A stretch of DNA of 64,000 nt, taken from assembly GCF_017352375.1 (NCBI RefSeq), contig NZ_JAFEVR010000004.1, forward strand, positions 496,001-560,000, given 5' to 3'. This DNA comes from Mycolicibacterium sp. S2-37 (lineage in GTDB: Bacteria > Actinomycetota > Actinomycetes > Mycobacteriales > Mycobacteriaceae). This document shows positions 1 through 7,237 of this stretch, in pieces. The position numbers were made by a program, and so were the translations under genes. The stretch's first letter is position 1, and every line of letters begins with the position of its first letter. Under the pieces are notes generated by a model. That model was not told where the DNA came from and ran no database searches. It saw only the letters and a program-made list of their open reading frames with translations.

Positions 1-89
1 CGGCCCTTGCGACGATAAGTCATCGGACACGTCGCACATCGCAGCAATTCGAAAGCCGCCGCGGGTGGAGGGCTACCGAGCGCCCCGAC

Positions 90-452
90 TCACCAACCCG
101 ACAAGCCGGGTCCGTTACGGGCAGGGCCCGTGCTGATGTACGTGCCGATGCCACCGGTGATGCTCGGCACGGCTCGCTGGCTGTCCTTCACCTCGCCACC
201 GGCGGGTGCCAGCGGAGCTCCGATGCGCGACGCGCGGACCTCGGCGGGACCGGCATTGGCGATGCCGATCTCGCTGGCCCGGTTGCCGCCCTCGACGCCG
301 GTCTGGCCGTTGATGATCGGGCTCGGCTCGATGTCCTGGACATCGGCACCGGCTGTGCCCGCGCCCAAGCTGACCACGGCAGCGGCGACGGTGAACGCAC
401 CGGCCCCCAGCCACACCAGCGTGCGCATACGACCCTCGAATCGATTCGCCAT
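90..452 (-). CDS. small secreted hypothetical protein
   Basis: About 120 residues. After a short basic start (MANRFEGRMR) there is one hydrophobic segment at about residues 12-34 that ends in an Ala-Gly-Ala type cleavage site, so a Sec signal peptide is likely. The mature part is Gly/Pro/Ala-rich with no recognised domain. The ATG at 452 was chosen because AAGGGAG lies just upstream; the frame is open further but without a better start. I do not recognise a family. A long open frame on the opposite strand here is a GC-rich shadow. Confidence 0.6.
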   Translation of the reverse strand: MANRFEGRMRTLVWLGAGAFTVAAAVVSLGAGTAGADVQDIEPSPIINGQTGVEGGNRASEIGIANAGPAEVRASRIGAPLAPAGGEVKDSQRAVPSITGGIGTYISTGPARNGPGLSGW

Positions 453-644
453 CGGACTCCCTTCCTCATGGCTGACCACAGGCGAACTGACTGCGGTTGT
501 CCGACGCACGCTAGCAGCCTGTGGACATGCTGTATGTACGTTGGTACCGATTCACGCTGATCTGGAAGCCGATGTAACAAAACTCGCACGCCAAGCGATA
601 TGGAGCTTTCTTGCGCTCTGCCGCAACGGGTTTCAGGTGAGCGG

Positions 645-926
645 TCAGATTCCGCCGCAGACCGACGGGGCGAACGGGACCGGAATCGGGATACACACGC
701 CCACCCCGAAGCCGGGCGTGATATCCCCGACGGCCGGTGGTGGCGGCGGTGGGGGAAGTGGAGCCGGCGGCCCCGCGACCAGGCACGTGTTGGTGGCCGC
801 GTCGAAGAACGTCCCCGGCCCGCAGTCGGCGGCGGCGCTCACGGCGGGCGAGACCACCGCCCACACCGTGAGCGAAGCGAGGCCGGACACGATCACGATG
901 CCTGCCCGGTGCAACAAACCCCTCAT
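645..926 (-). CDS. small secreted proline-rich protein
   Basis: About 93 residues. It begins MRGLLHRAG and has a strong hydrophobic signal segment ending VSAAA. The short mature chain contains four cysteines (DCGPGTF, NTCLV, GVCIP, SVCGG) and a run of prolines in the middle. The four Cys may form two disulfides in the envelope. The start at 926 has a perfect AGGAGG ribosome site seven bases upstream. It resembles the many small exported mycobacterial proteins of unknown role; no function is assigned. Confidence 0.65.
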   Translation of the reverse strand: MRGLLHRAGIVIVSGLASLTVWAVVSPAVSAAADCGPGTFFDAATNTCLVAGPPAPLPPPPPPPAVGDITPGFGVGVCIPIPVPFAPSVCGGI

Positions 927-973
927 CGAGCCTCCTGAAAGACCGCCCGACCCGGACACCAGGATATCGCCGT

Positions 974-1423
974 TCACGCCCCGAAAACGGCCTTCGGGTC
1001 ATGGCGAGACCTGGCCATCCGCAGGGTGGCGCTCGGCGGCGTCCCGTAGGCCCGCCGGTACGCGACGCTGAACCGTCCGGCATGGGCGAAACCCCACCGC
1101 CCGGCGATGGAGTTCACCGTGTCCACCGCTGGGTTGGCCGCCTGCAGATCCCGATGCGCGAGATCGAGTCGCACCCGGCGCAGGTACTCCATCGGCGTCA
1201 CACCCAGGTGGCGGCGAAACATGTACTGAACTGCGCGCGGTGTCAGGTTGGCCGCGGCAGCAATCTCCGCCAGCCCGATGTTGCCGTCTGCGTTGTCGTG
1301 TATGAACTCCACCGAACGCCGCAATCCGGGCGGCCGCGCGGCGCCGGTTGGGATGTCGTTGAGCCCCCTCATGTTCTGTAGCGATACCCCCCGGCAAACG
1401 AAGGAAAACCCGCTTGCCATCAC
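974..1423 (-). CDS. AraC-family DNA-binding domain protein
   Basis: About 149 residues from a GTG at 1423, or 132 from the ATG at 1372. Nearly the whole protein is the double helix-turn-helix domain of AraC/XylS regulators: the first helix pair is around IGLAEIAAAANLTPRAVQYMF and the second contains the conserved GFAHAGRFSVAYRRAYG motif. Full AraC regulators are about 300 residues with an effector domain in front, which is missing here, so this is either a short regulator or a 5'-truncated remnant. It diverges from the SRPBCC gene at 1447. The start is uncertain because neither candidate has a good ribosome site. Confidence 0.7.
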   Translation of the reverse strand: MMASGFSFVCRGVSLQNMRGLNDIPTGAARPPGLRRSVEFIHDNADGNIGLAEIAAAANLTPRAVQYMFRRHLGVTPMEYLRRVRLDLAHRDLQAANPAVDTVNSIAGRWGFAHAGRFSVAYRRAYGTPPSATLRMARSRHDPKAVFGA

Positions 1424-1446
1424 CGGGGCGTGACACGATCGGCGCC

Positions 1447-1923
1447 ATGACCGATCGCATCGAGGTACAGCGCCTCATTCCCGCCCCCGCAGAGACGATC
1501 TTCGCCGTGCTCTGCGACCCGCAGGGTCACGTCGCGATCGATGCCACCGGCATGCTGCAGGACGCCGACGGGCAACCGGTCAGCGCGGTCGGCGACAGCT
1601 TCGTCGTCCACATGGACCGGGAGGCGCTCAACGACTTCCCGATGGGCAAATACGATGTGACGGTCGAGATCCGGGAGTTCGAGCAGAATCGCCGGATCGC
1701 CTGGACCATCCTCGGCCAGATCCGCCCGCAGATCGGCCACGTGTACGGATACACCCTGGAGCCGACCGATGGGGGCACCCTCGTGACGTCGTTCTACGAC
1801 TGGTCACAGATCGACGACAAGTGGCGCGAGGCCGGCATCTTCCCCGTCATCTCCGAGCCCGCCCTCCGCGGCACGCTGGGCATTCTCGACCGCGCCGCCC
1901 GGCGGGGCTACGTGCGCAGCTAA
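1447..1923 (+). CDS. SRPBCC (START-like) family protein
   Basis: 158 residues. The opening IEVQRLIPAPAETIFAVLCDPQGH is the first strand and helix of the polyketide cyclase/START-like fold, and the chain ends with the typical long C-terminal helix. Such proteins form a hydrophobic cavity for lipids or aromatic ligands; the ligand cannot be predicted. The start at 1447 was chosen over an upstream in-frame ATG at 1414 because it fits the family N-terminus. The divergent AraC-like gene may regulate it, but only position suggests that. Confidence 0.75.
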   Translation: MTDRIEVQRLIPAPAETIFAVLCDPQGHVAIDATGMLQDADGQPVSAVGDSFVVHMDREALNDFPMGKYDVTVEIREFEQNRRIAWTILGQIRPQIGHVYGYTLEPTDGGTLVTSFYDWSQIDDKWREAGIFPVISEPALRGTLGILDRAARRGYVRS

Positions 1924-1936
1924 ACCTCCACGCGTC

Positions 1937-1953
1937 GTCAACTCATGGTTGAC
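1937..1953. promoter_or_regulatory. upstream palindromic operator of the Clp-N/HTH gene
   Basis: GTCAACTCATGGTTGAC, an imperfect 17-bp palindrome. It is the upstream copy of the element at 1965-1981, with centres 28 bp apart. It overlaps a TTGACG hexamer at 1949-1954 that could serve as a -35 element. Its position suggests the binding site of a dimeric HTH repressor, probably the product of the following gene. Confidence 0.65.
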
Positions 1954-1964
1954 GTGACGACCTC

Positions 1965-1981
1965 GTCAACTTAAAGTTGAC
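1965..1981. promoter_or_regulatory. perfect palindromic operator over a leaderless promoter
   Basis: GTCAACTTAAAGTTGAC, a perfect 17-bp palindrome around a central A. Inside it lies TAAAGT (1972-1977), a plausible -10 placed 17 bp after TTGACG (1949-1954) and 7 nt before the ATG at 1985. Transcription would then begin at or next to the start codon, giving a leaderless mRNA, and a protein bound here would block the promoter. Confidence 0.7.
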
Positions 1982-1984
1982 GAT

Positions 1985-2698
1985 ATGACCGACCCGATCA
2001 CTCACCCCGTCCGCCTCGACGACCTGATCAACGCGATCAGGAACGTCCACGACGAACCTCTCGAGCAACTCACCGACGCGGTCCTGGCCGCGGAAGCCCT
2101 CGGTGACGTCGCCGACCACCTCATCGGCCATTTCGTCGACCAGGCCCGACGCTCCGGCGCGTCCTGGACCGAGATCGGCAAGTGCATGGGCGTCACCAAG
2201 CAGGCCGCCCAAAAGCGCTTCGTCCCCAAGGCCGGGACCGAACCCCTCGACCCGAACGAAGGCTTCGCCCGGTTCACTCCGAGGGCGCGCGCCGCGGTGG
2301 TGCAGTCCCAGAACGTCGCCCGCGATGCCCGTCAGTCCGAGATCTCCCCCGACCACCTGCTGCTCGGCCTGCTCAACGACAGCGAGTCGCTGGCAGTGGC
2401 GTTGCTCGCCGCCCAGGGCGTCACCCCTGACGCCGTCCGCGACGCGGTCGCGGTGGTTCCCGGCGACGGCGAGGCGCTCGACCTCATCCCGTTCAACGGG
2501 CCGGCCAAGAAGGTCCTCGAACTGACCTTCCGGCAGGCGCTGCGACTCGGTCACAACTACATCGGCACCGAACACATGCTGCTGGCGCTCCTGGAGTCCG
2601 AGGACGTCGACGGCCCACTGCACCGCCTCGGCGTCGACAGTGCGCGCACCCAGCGGGATCTGATCGGGCTGCTCGACTCACTGACGGCGAAAATCTGA
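1985..2698 (+). CDS. clpC2: ClpC2-like regulator: HTH plus Clp N-domain repeats
   Basis: 237 residues. Residues 57-80 (SGASWTEIGKCMGVTKQAAQKRF) form a helix-turn-helix. Residues about 97-155 and 165-228 are two Clp N-terminal repeats of the ClpA/ClpC substrate-recognition type. There is no AAA+ ATPase module, so it is not a chaperone. M. tuberculosis Rv2667 (ClpC2, about 252 aa) has this design and gene order; ClpC2 is reported to protect against ClpC1-targeting antibiotics by binding them. The twin palindromes directly upstream suggest autorepression (inference). The gene stands alone ahead of the sigma factor gene. The clpC2 name rests on architecture and synteny. Confidence 0.8.
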   Translation: MTDPITHPVRLDDLINAIRNVHDEPLEQLTDAVLAAEALGDVADHLIGHFVDQARRSGASWTEIGKCMGVTKQAAQKRFVPKAGTEPLDPNEGFARFTPRARAAVVQSQNVARDARQSEISPDHLLLGLLNDSESLAVALLAAQGVTPDAVRDAVAVVPGDGEALDLIPFNGPAKKVLELTFRQALRLGHNYIGTEHMLLALLESEDVDGPLHRLGVDSARTQRDLIGLLDSLTAKI

Positions 2699-2733
2699 TC
2701 TCACAGCGCACCCCGCCGCGGCGTCTACATGAT

Positions 2734-3213
2734 GTGACGATGCGACCGTTCGAAGACGTGGTGGCCGAACACGGGCCGACCGTGCTGCGGGTGTGCCGTG
2801 CGGTCGTGGGCCCCGTCGACGCGGAGGACGCCTGGTCAGAGACCTTCCTGTCCGCGCTGCGGGCCTATCCCGACCTGCCTGCCGACGCCAACGTCGAGGC
2901 GTGGCTGGTCACGATCGCCCACCGGCGCGCACTCGACGTCGGCCGCGCGAACTCCCGTCGGCCCGCGCCGACCGCGACCGTGCCCGACCGCCCGGCCGCT
3001 CGCGCCGACCCGGGCGACGGACACCCGGAACTATGGGCCGCGCTCGAGGCCCTACCCACCAAACAGCGCCAGGCCGTGGCCTATCACCACATCGCCGGCC
3101 TGCCGCACGCCGAGATCGCCGTACTGCTCGGCAACTCCCCCGACGCCGCCCGGCGCGCCTGCGCCGACGGCATGAAGACGCTGCGCTCGCTCTACCGCAA
3201 GGACATCCCGTGA
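2734..3213 (+). CDS. ECF-type RNA polymerase sigma factor
   Basis: 159 residues from GTG 2734 (an ATG at 2740 is equally possible). Residues about 8-75 form a sigma region 2 core (TVLRVCRAVVGPVDAEDAWSE, then EAWLVTIAHRRALD). Residues about 100-152 form region 4 with a helix-turn-helix around GLPHAEIAVLLGNSPDAARR. No anti-sigma gene is adjacent. Its stop shares one base with the ogt start (TGATG), implying coupled translation with the DNA-repair protein that follows. Promoter specificity is unknown. Confidence 0.8.
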   Translation: MTMRPFEDVVAEHGPTVLRVCRAVVGPVDAEDAWSETFLSALRAYPDLPADANVEAWLVTIAHRRALDVGRANSRRPAPTATVPDRPAARADPGDGHPELWAALEALPTKQRQAVAYHHIAGLPHAEIAVLLGNSPDAARRACADGMKTLRSLYRKDIP

Positions 3214-3773
3214 TGGACACCGCCCTGACCCGCCTGCACGCCCGGCTGGCCGCCGACGCCGAGGCCGAAGGACTGCTCGACGTGGCCTATCGAACGCTGG
3301 ACACTCCGGTCGGCACCCTGCTGCTCGCCGCCACTCCCGCCGGACTGGTCCGGGTGGCGTTCGACGTGGAGGACCACGCCGCGGTGCTGGCCACGCTGGC
3401 CCTGCGCCTGAGCCCCCGCATCCTGCATGCACGGCCGCGGCTCGACCCGATCGCCCGTCAGCTCGACGAGTACTTCGCCAAACAGCGCACCGTCTTCGAC
3501 GTCCCCATCGACCTACGGCTGACCGACGGGTTCCGTCGCAGCGTCGTCGAGCACCTACGCGACATCGGATACGGCCACCGCGCCAGCTACGCCGCCGTGG
3601 CCGCGGCGGTCGGCAACCCCGGCGCGGTCCGTGCCGTCGGCAGCGCCTGCGCCCGCAATCCGCTGCCGGTGGTCATCCCGTGCCACCGCGTGGTCCGCTC
3701 GGACGGATCGGCCGGCCAGTACGTCGGCGGGCCCGCGGCGAAGGCGACCCTGCTCGACCTCGAAGCCGCCTGA
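3213..3773 (+). CDS. ogt: methylated-DNA--protein-cysteine methyltransferase
   Basis: 186 residues. It repairs O6-alkylguanine by irreversible transfer of the alkyl group to its own cysteine. The acceptor is Cys157 in the family motif PCHRV, preceded by the DNA-binding helix region RASYAAVAAAVGNPGAVRAVGSA that contains the arginine finger (Arg140). Length and domain order are normal for Ogt/MGMT. The ATG overlaps the sigma factor stop by one base, so the two are one operon, and the sigma factor may direct a response involving alkylation repair (inference). Confidence 0.92.
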   Translation: MDTALTRLHARLAADAEAEGLLDVAYRTLDTPVGTLLLAATPAGLVRVAFDVEDHAAVLATLALRLSPRILHARPRLDPIARQLDEYFAKQRTVFDVPIDLRLTDGFRRSVVEHLRDIGYGHRASYAAVAAAVGNPGAVRAVGSACARNPLPVVIPCHRVVRSDGSAGQYVGGPAAKATLLDLEAA

Positions 3774-3810
3774 CGGGAATGAATCACCTCCCGCGGAGGT
3801 AGATCCGCAC

Positions 3811-4239
3811 ATGAACCTTCCGGAAAGTGCCCGCGACCTCATCGGCGGGGGCGCCGACGCCACGCTGGTCACCCTCAACGCCGACGGAAGCCCCCAGGTG
3901 TCGCTGGTGTGGGTGGCGTGGCAGGACACCGCAGACGGCGACGAACTGGTGATCGCACACCTCTCCGAACACCAGAAGGTGCGCAACGTCCGTCGCGATC
4001 CCCGTGTCGCGCTGACCATCGTGTCGCCCGACCATGTCGGTGGTGTGATGCGGCCCTACCTGTCCATCAAGGGCACCGCGCGCATCGTGGAGGGCGGCGC
4101 ACCGGAAGTGCTGGCCGTGCTCGCGCAGAATCTCGCCGCCGGTGCGCGTCCCCACTTTCCGCCGGAAGACGCGCCGCCCGGGTATCTCACCCGGATCCGC
4201 ATCGACAAGATCGGCGGCGTCGGCCCCTGGGTCGCCTGA
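3811..4239 (+). CDS. PPOX-class F420/FMN-dependent oxidoreductase
   Basis: 142 residues with a split-barrel flavin-binding fold. Typical family stretches are ATLVTLNADGSPQVSLVWVAW, the KVRNVRRDPRVALTI helix-strand, and the YLSIKGTARI strand. Mycobacteria carry many such proteins that use the deazaflavin F420; cofactor and substrate cannot be fixed from sequence. The start at 3811 has GGAGGT ten bases upstream. It follows ogt by 37 bp in the same direction and could share its transcript. Confidence 0.82.
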   Translation: MNLPESARDLIGGGADATLVTLNADGSPQVSLVWVAWQDTADGDELVIAHLSEHQKVRNVRRDPRVALTIVSPDHVGGVMRPYLSIKGTARIVEGGAPEVLAVLAQNLAAGARPHFPPEDAPPGYLTRIRIDKIGGVGPWVA

Positions 4240-4313
4240 CCCGGCACCCACCGAACGGGTGTGGCGCGCCGTGCCGGTGTGCCATCATGCGATGCACACC
4301 TAGGGAGGGACAC

Positions 4314-4811
4314 ATGCGGGCTCCACGCTGGTTTCTGATGCTGCTGGCGACCCTCGCCGTCGCCGCAGGCGTCACCGCGTCACCGGCTTCCGCGGTGGAC
4401 TCACCGATCGGCCGCATGGGCGAACAGTTGCGGGTCACCTTCGAGGGTCTGGTCGCCGACGTCACCGTACTCAGCGTCGAACCGTCGCCAATTCCGCCGG
4501 GCTTCGGCTATCCGCCCCGTCCGCCGCGCAACCAGGTCTGGCGCGCCAACGTCATGGTCAAACCGGTCCGGGTGCCGGTGCCCTACGCGATGGCGATCAC
4601 GTTCCAGTTCCGCGGCGTCACCCCGACCGGCGACTCCTACGAACCCCGCAACAGCGACGCGCCCGATGCGCTGGCGACCCTTCTGCAGAACGCGCCCGCC
4701 GGCTCGACGGTGACCGGCGGCGTCTGGTGGGACTGCTACCGCGACCTCGTCTCGAACGTCGTACTCGTCGACAAACTCACCGGCCGGCACCTCGCACAGT
4801 GGAATCTGTAG
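4314..4811 (+). CDS. MPT63-like secreted protein (Rv2668-like)
   Basis: 165 residues. A signal peptide (MRAPRWFLMLLATLAVAAGVTASPASA) is followed by a mature chain starting VDSPIGRMGEQLRV, which resembles the beginning of secreted MPT63 (DUF1942), a small immunoglobulin-like beta sandwich of unknown role. Position matches Rv2668, annotated as an exported protein. The ATG at 4314 has an AGGGAGGGAC ribosome site. The stop lies 13 nt inside the next gene, so the two are coupled. The MPT63 link is from visual resemblance only. Confidence 0.7.
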   Translation: MRAPRWFLMLLATLAVAAGVTASPASAVDSPIGRMGEQLRVTFEGLVADVTVLSVEPSPIPPGFGYPPRPPRNQVWRANVMVKPVRVPVPYAMAITFQFRGVTPTGDSYEPRNSDAPDALATLLQNAPAGSTVTGGVWWDCYRDLVSNVVLVDKLTGRHLAQWNL

Positions 4812-5338
4812 GCACTCGCGTTCGTCCGGCCTCCCCCGCCGACCTGCCCGGTCTCGCCGACATCGCCGCACGCACCTTCCCGCTCGCGTGCCCGCCGTCG
4901 GCGGACGGGGCCGACGTCGCCGCGTTCATCGCCGAGAACCTCTCGCAGGACCGGTTCGCCGACTATCTCGCCGACCCGGACCGCGTGGTGTTCGTCGCCG
5001 AACAGGACGCCCGAATCCTGGGTTACGCCATGCTGATTCGCGGCGAGCCGGACGACCCCGACGTGGCCCGTGCGGTGCCGCTGCGGCCCACCATGGAGGT
5101 CTCGAAGATCTACGTGTCGCCCGACAGCCACGGCGCGGGGACGTCGGCCGCCCTGATGTCGGAGTCGCTGCAGCTGGCCCGCGACTTCGGCTACCGGTGC
5201 GTCTGGCTGGGCGTGAACCAGGAGAACCGGCGGGCGCAACGGTTCTACGCCAAACACGGTTTCGCCGTCACCGGAACCAAGAGCTTCCGGCTCGGCACGC
5301 GCGTCGAACACGACTACGTGATGGTCTGCTCGCTGTAG
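4799..5338 (+). CDS. GNAT-family N-acetyltransferase
   Basis: 179 residues. The GNAT fold is clear: an N-terminal RPASPADLPGLADIAARTF, the beta strand MEVSKIYVSP, the acetyl-CoA loop region SHGAGTSAALMSESLQLARDFG, and the C-terminal NRRAQRFYAKHGFAVTG motif. It would transfer an acetyl group to an unidentified amine. The likely start is GTG 4799, overlapping the previous gene by 13 nt; the open frame upstream lies inside that gene. Position matches Rv2669. It converges on the ATPase gene with only 4 nt between stops. Confidence 0.82.
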   Translation: MESVGTRVRPASPADLPGLADIAARTFPLACPPSADGADVAAFIAENLSQDRFADYLADPDRVVFVAEQDARILGYAMLIRGEPDDPDVARAVPLRPTMEVSKIYVSPDSHGAGTSAALMSESLQLARDFGYRCVWLGVNQENRRAQRFYAKHGFAVTGTKSFRLGTRVEHDYVMVCSL

Positions 5339-5342
5339 CCGC

Positions 5343-6392
5343 TCAACTCTGCTCGCCGGCGGCCGTCAACGCCAGCAGCCGAGACGTCGCGCGCAGATAC
5401 TTCTTGCGGAACCCGCCGGCCAGCATCTCCTCGGAGAAGATCGTGTCGAGCTTGGCGCCGGACGCCACCACCGGGATGCCCGCGTCGTAGAGCCGGTCGG
5501 TCAGCGACACCATCCGCAGGGCGACACTCTGATCGTCGAGCGGGTGCACGCCGGTGATGAACACGTGCTCGACGCCCTCGATCAGCGCCTGGTAGCGCGA
5601 CGGATGCATGGTCGCCAGATGTGCGCACAGCGCGTCGAAGTCGTCGAGCGTCGCGGCGGAGGCCTGCGCGGCGCGCGCGGCGACCTCCTCGTCGCTCGGC
5701 GGCTGCGGTGCCGGCGGCAGGTCGCGGTGCCGGTAGTCGGGGCCCTCGATCCGCACCGTCGTGAAGATCGAGGCGAGCGTGTTGATCTCGCGCAGGAAGT
5801 CCTGTGCGGCGAAGCGGCCCTCACCGAGCTGCTCGGGCAGCGTGTTCGACGTCGCGGCGATCGAGACACCGCGCTCCACCAGCTGGGAGAGCAGCCGGGA
5901 GATCAGCGTGGTGTTCCCCGGATCGTCGAGCTCGAATTCGTCGATGCACACCATGACGTAGTCGCCGAGCAGTTCCACGCTCTCGACGAACCCGAACACC
6001 CCGGCGAGCTGGGTCAGCTCGCCGAACGTCGCGAACGCCTTGCGATTGGCCGGGGCCTCCGGGACGGCGTAGTAGGACGACGCCAGCAGGTGGGTCTTGC
6101 CGACCCCGAATCCACCGTCGAGGTACAGGCCGACTCCGGGCAGCACCTCGCGCTTGCCGAACAGCTTCTTCTTCCCCGCCCGCCGGGTGACGGCCTCGGC
6201 AACGAATGACCGGCACGATTCGACGGCGGCGGCCTGCGACGGCTCGGCCGGATCCGGACGGTAATTGTCGAAACCCACGTGGGTGAACGTCGGCGGCGGC
6301 ACCAATTGAGCGACCAGCCGCTCCGGGGTGACGGTGGGATGGCGGTCGACGAGATGACCCGGTCGATTCGCCATGCCGCTGGACCCGTGCAT
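5343..6392 (-). CDS. zapE: AFG1/ZapE-type P-loop ATPase
   Basis: 349 residues. The Walker A motif is GGFGVGKTH and the Walker B region is VMVCIDEFELDDPG; the AFG1-like signature LSQLVERGVSIAATSNTLPEQLGEGRF follows. Members act with FtsZ (ZapE in E. coli) or in mitochondrial protein quality control; the mycobacterial role is not defined. The ATG at 6392 was preferred because TACGCT sits 7 nt upstream, fitting a leaderless promoter; ATG 6374 and an upstream start at 6419 remain possible. It diverges from the RibD-like gene and matches Rv2670c in the conserved order. Confidence 0.85.
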   Translation of the reverse strand: MHGSSGMANRPGHLVDRHPTVTPERLVAQLVPPPTFTHVGFDNYRPDPAEPSQAAAVESCRSFVAEAVTRRAGKKKLFGKREVLPGVGLYLDGGFGVGKTHLLASSYYAVPEAPANRKAFATFGELTQLAGVFGFVESVELLGDYVMVCIDEFELDDPGNTTLISRLLSQLVERGVSIAATSNTLPEQLGEGRFAAQDFLREINTLASIFTTVRIEGPDYRHRDLPPAPQPPSDEEVAARAAQASAATLDDFDALCAHLATMHPSRYQALIEGVEHVFITGVHPLDDQSVALRMVSLTDRLYDAGIPVVASGAKLDTIFSEEMLAGGFRKKYLRATSRLLALTAAGEQS

Positions 6393-6427
6393 GCGAAGCA
6401 GCGTAGCGACGTGCTGCAATCGAACTC

Positions 6428-7213
6428 ATGCCCGACTCAGGAGCTGGGACACAGTTCACAGTGCCGATGCGATTGCTCGGACCGATCGAAACGGTCGACG
6501 AGGGGCGGTTGGAGGCGTTCTACGGCTACCCCGACCGGCTGGACCGCTGCTGGGTCCGCGGCAACATGATCGCCAGCGTCGACGGCGGCGCCACCAGCGA
6601 CGGCAAGTCCGGCGCGCTCGGCGGTTCCGGGGACCGCGCGCTGTTCGGGCTGATGCGGGAGGCGGCCGATGTGATCGTCGTCGGAGCGTCCACGGTGCGG
6701 GTGGAGAACTACTCCGGCGCACAGCTCGGACCTGTCGCCCGGCAGGCTCGTCGGATGCGAGGCCAGGCAGAGGTGCCGCCGATCGCGGTGCTGACCCGTT
6801 CCGGCCGGCTCGACCGCACCGCCAAGCTCTTCACCCGCGCCGAGGTGGCGCCGTTGATCATCACGAGCGCCGACGCCGCTGCGCAGGCGGGTGAGCGCTT
6901 CGGCGGGGCAGCCGAGGTGATCGCCGCCTCGGGCGCCGAATCCGACACCGTCGACCCGGCGGTGGCGCTGGAGGTGTTCGCCGCCCGCGGCCTGCGCCGG
7001 GTGCTCGCCGAGGGCGGCCCCGGCATCCTCGGGATGCTGACCGGCCGCGGACTGCTCGACGAACTGTGTCTGACCGTCGCCCCGGTGCTGGTGGGCGGCG
7101 AGGCACAGCGCGTCGTCAGCGGCGGCGGCGGGGTGCACACCGTGATGACCCGCAGTCACGTGCTGGCCGACGACGACGGTTATCTGTACTGCCGCTACGT
7201 CCGGGCCGGCTGA
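6428..7213 (+). CDS. ribD: RibD C-terminal-domain reductase (Rv2671-like)
   Basis: 261 residues. It holds only the reductase half of RibD: the N-terminal MIASVDGGATSDGKSGALGG substrate/cofactor region, ADVIVVGASTVRVENYSG, and the glycine-rich LAEGGPGILGMLTGRGLLDEL nucleotide loop. The M. tuberculosis counterpart Rv2671 is called RibD but is reported to have dihydrofolate reductase activity and to give para-aminosalicylate resistance when overproduced. Riboflavin synthesis is therefore not certain. It diverges from the ATPase gene 35 bp away. Confidence 0.85.
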   Translation: MPDSGAGTQFTVPMRLLGPIETVDEGRLEAFYGYPDRLDRCWVRGNMIASVDGGATSDGKSGALGGSGDRALFGLMREAADVIVVGASTVRVENYSGAQLGPVARQARRMRGQAEVPPIAVLTRSGRLDRTAKLFTRAEVAPLIITSADAAAQAGERFGGAAEVIAASGAESDTVDPAVALEVFAARGLRRVLAEGGPGILGMLTGRGLLDELCLTVAPVLVGGEAQRVVSGGGGVHTVMTRSHVLADDDGYLYCRYVRAG

Positions 7214-7237
7214 GCAGCGATCGCTACTGTGGTCACC

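Noticed and set aside
1..89. Possible gene end or regulatory element at the left edge
   Set aside because: No supported reading frame, hairpin or promoter could be read in this short stretch.
130..1071. Long plus-strand open frame of 313 codons
   Set aside because: It is antisense to two small secreted genes that have signal peptides and good ribosome sites, shows no family-like sequence and has the composition of a GC-rich shadow.
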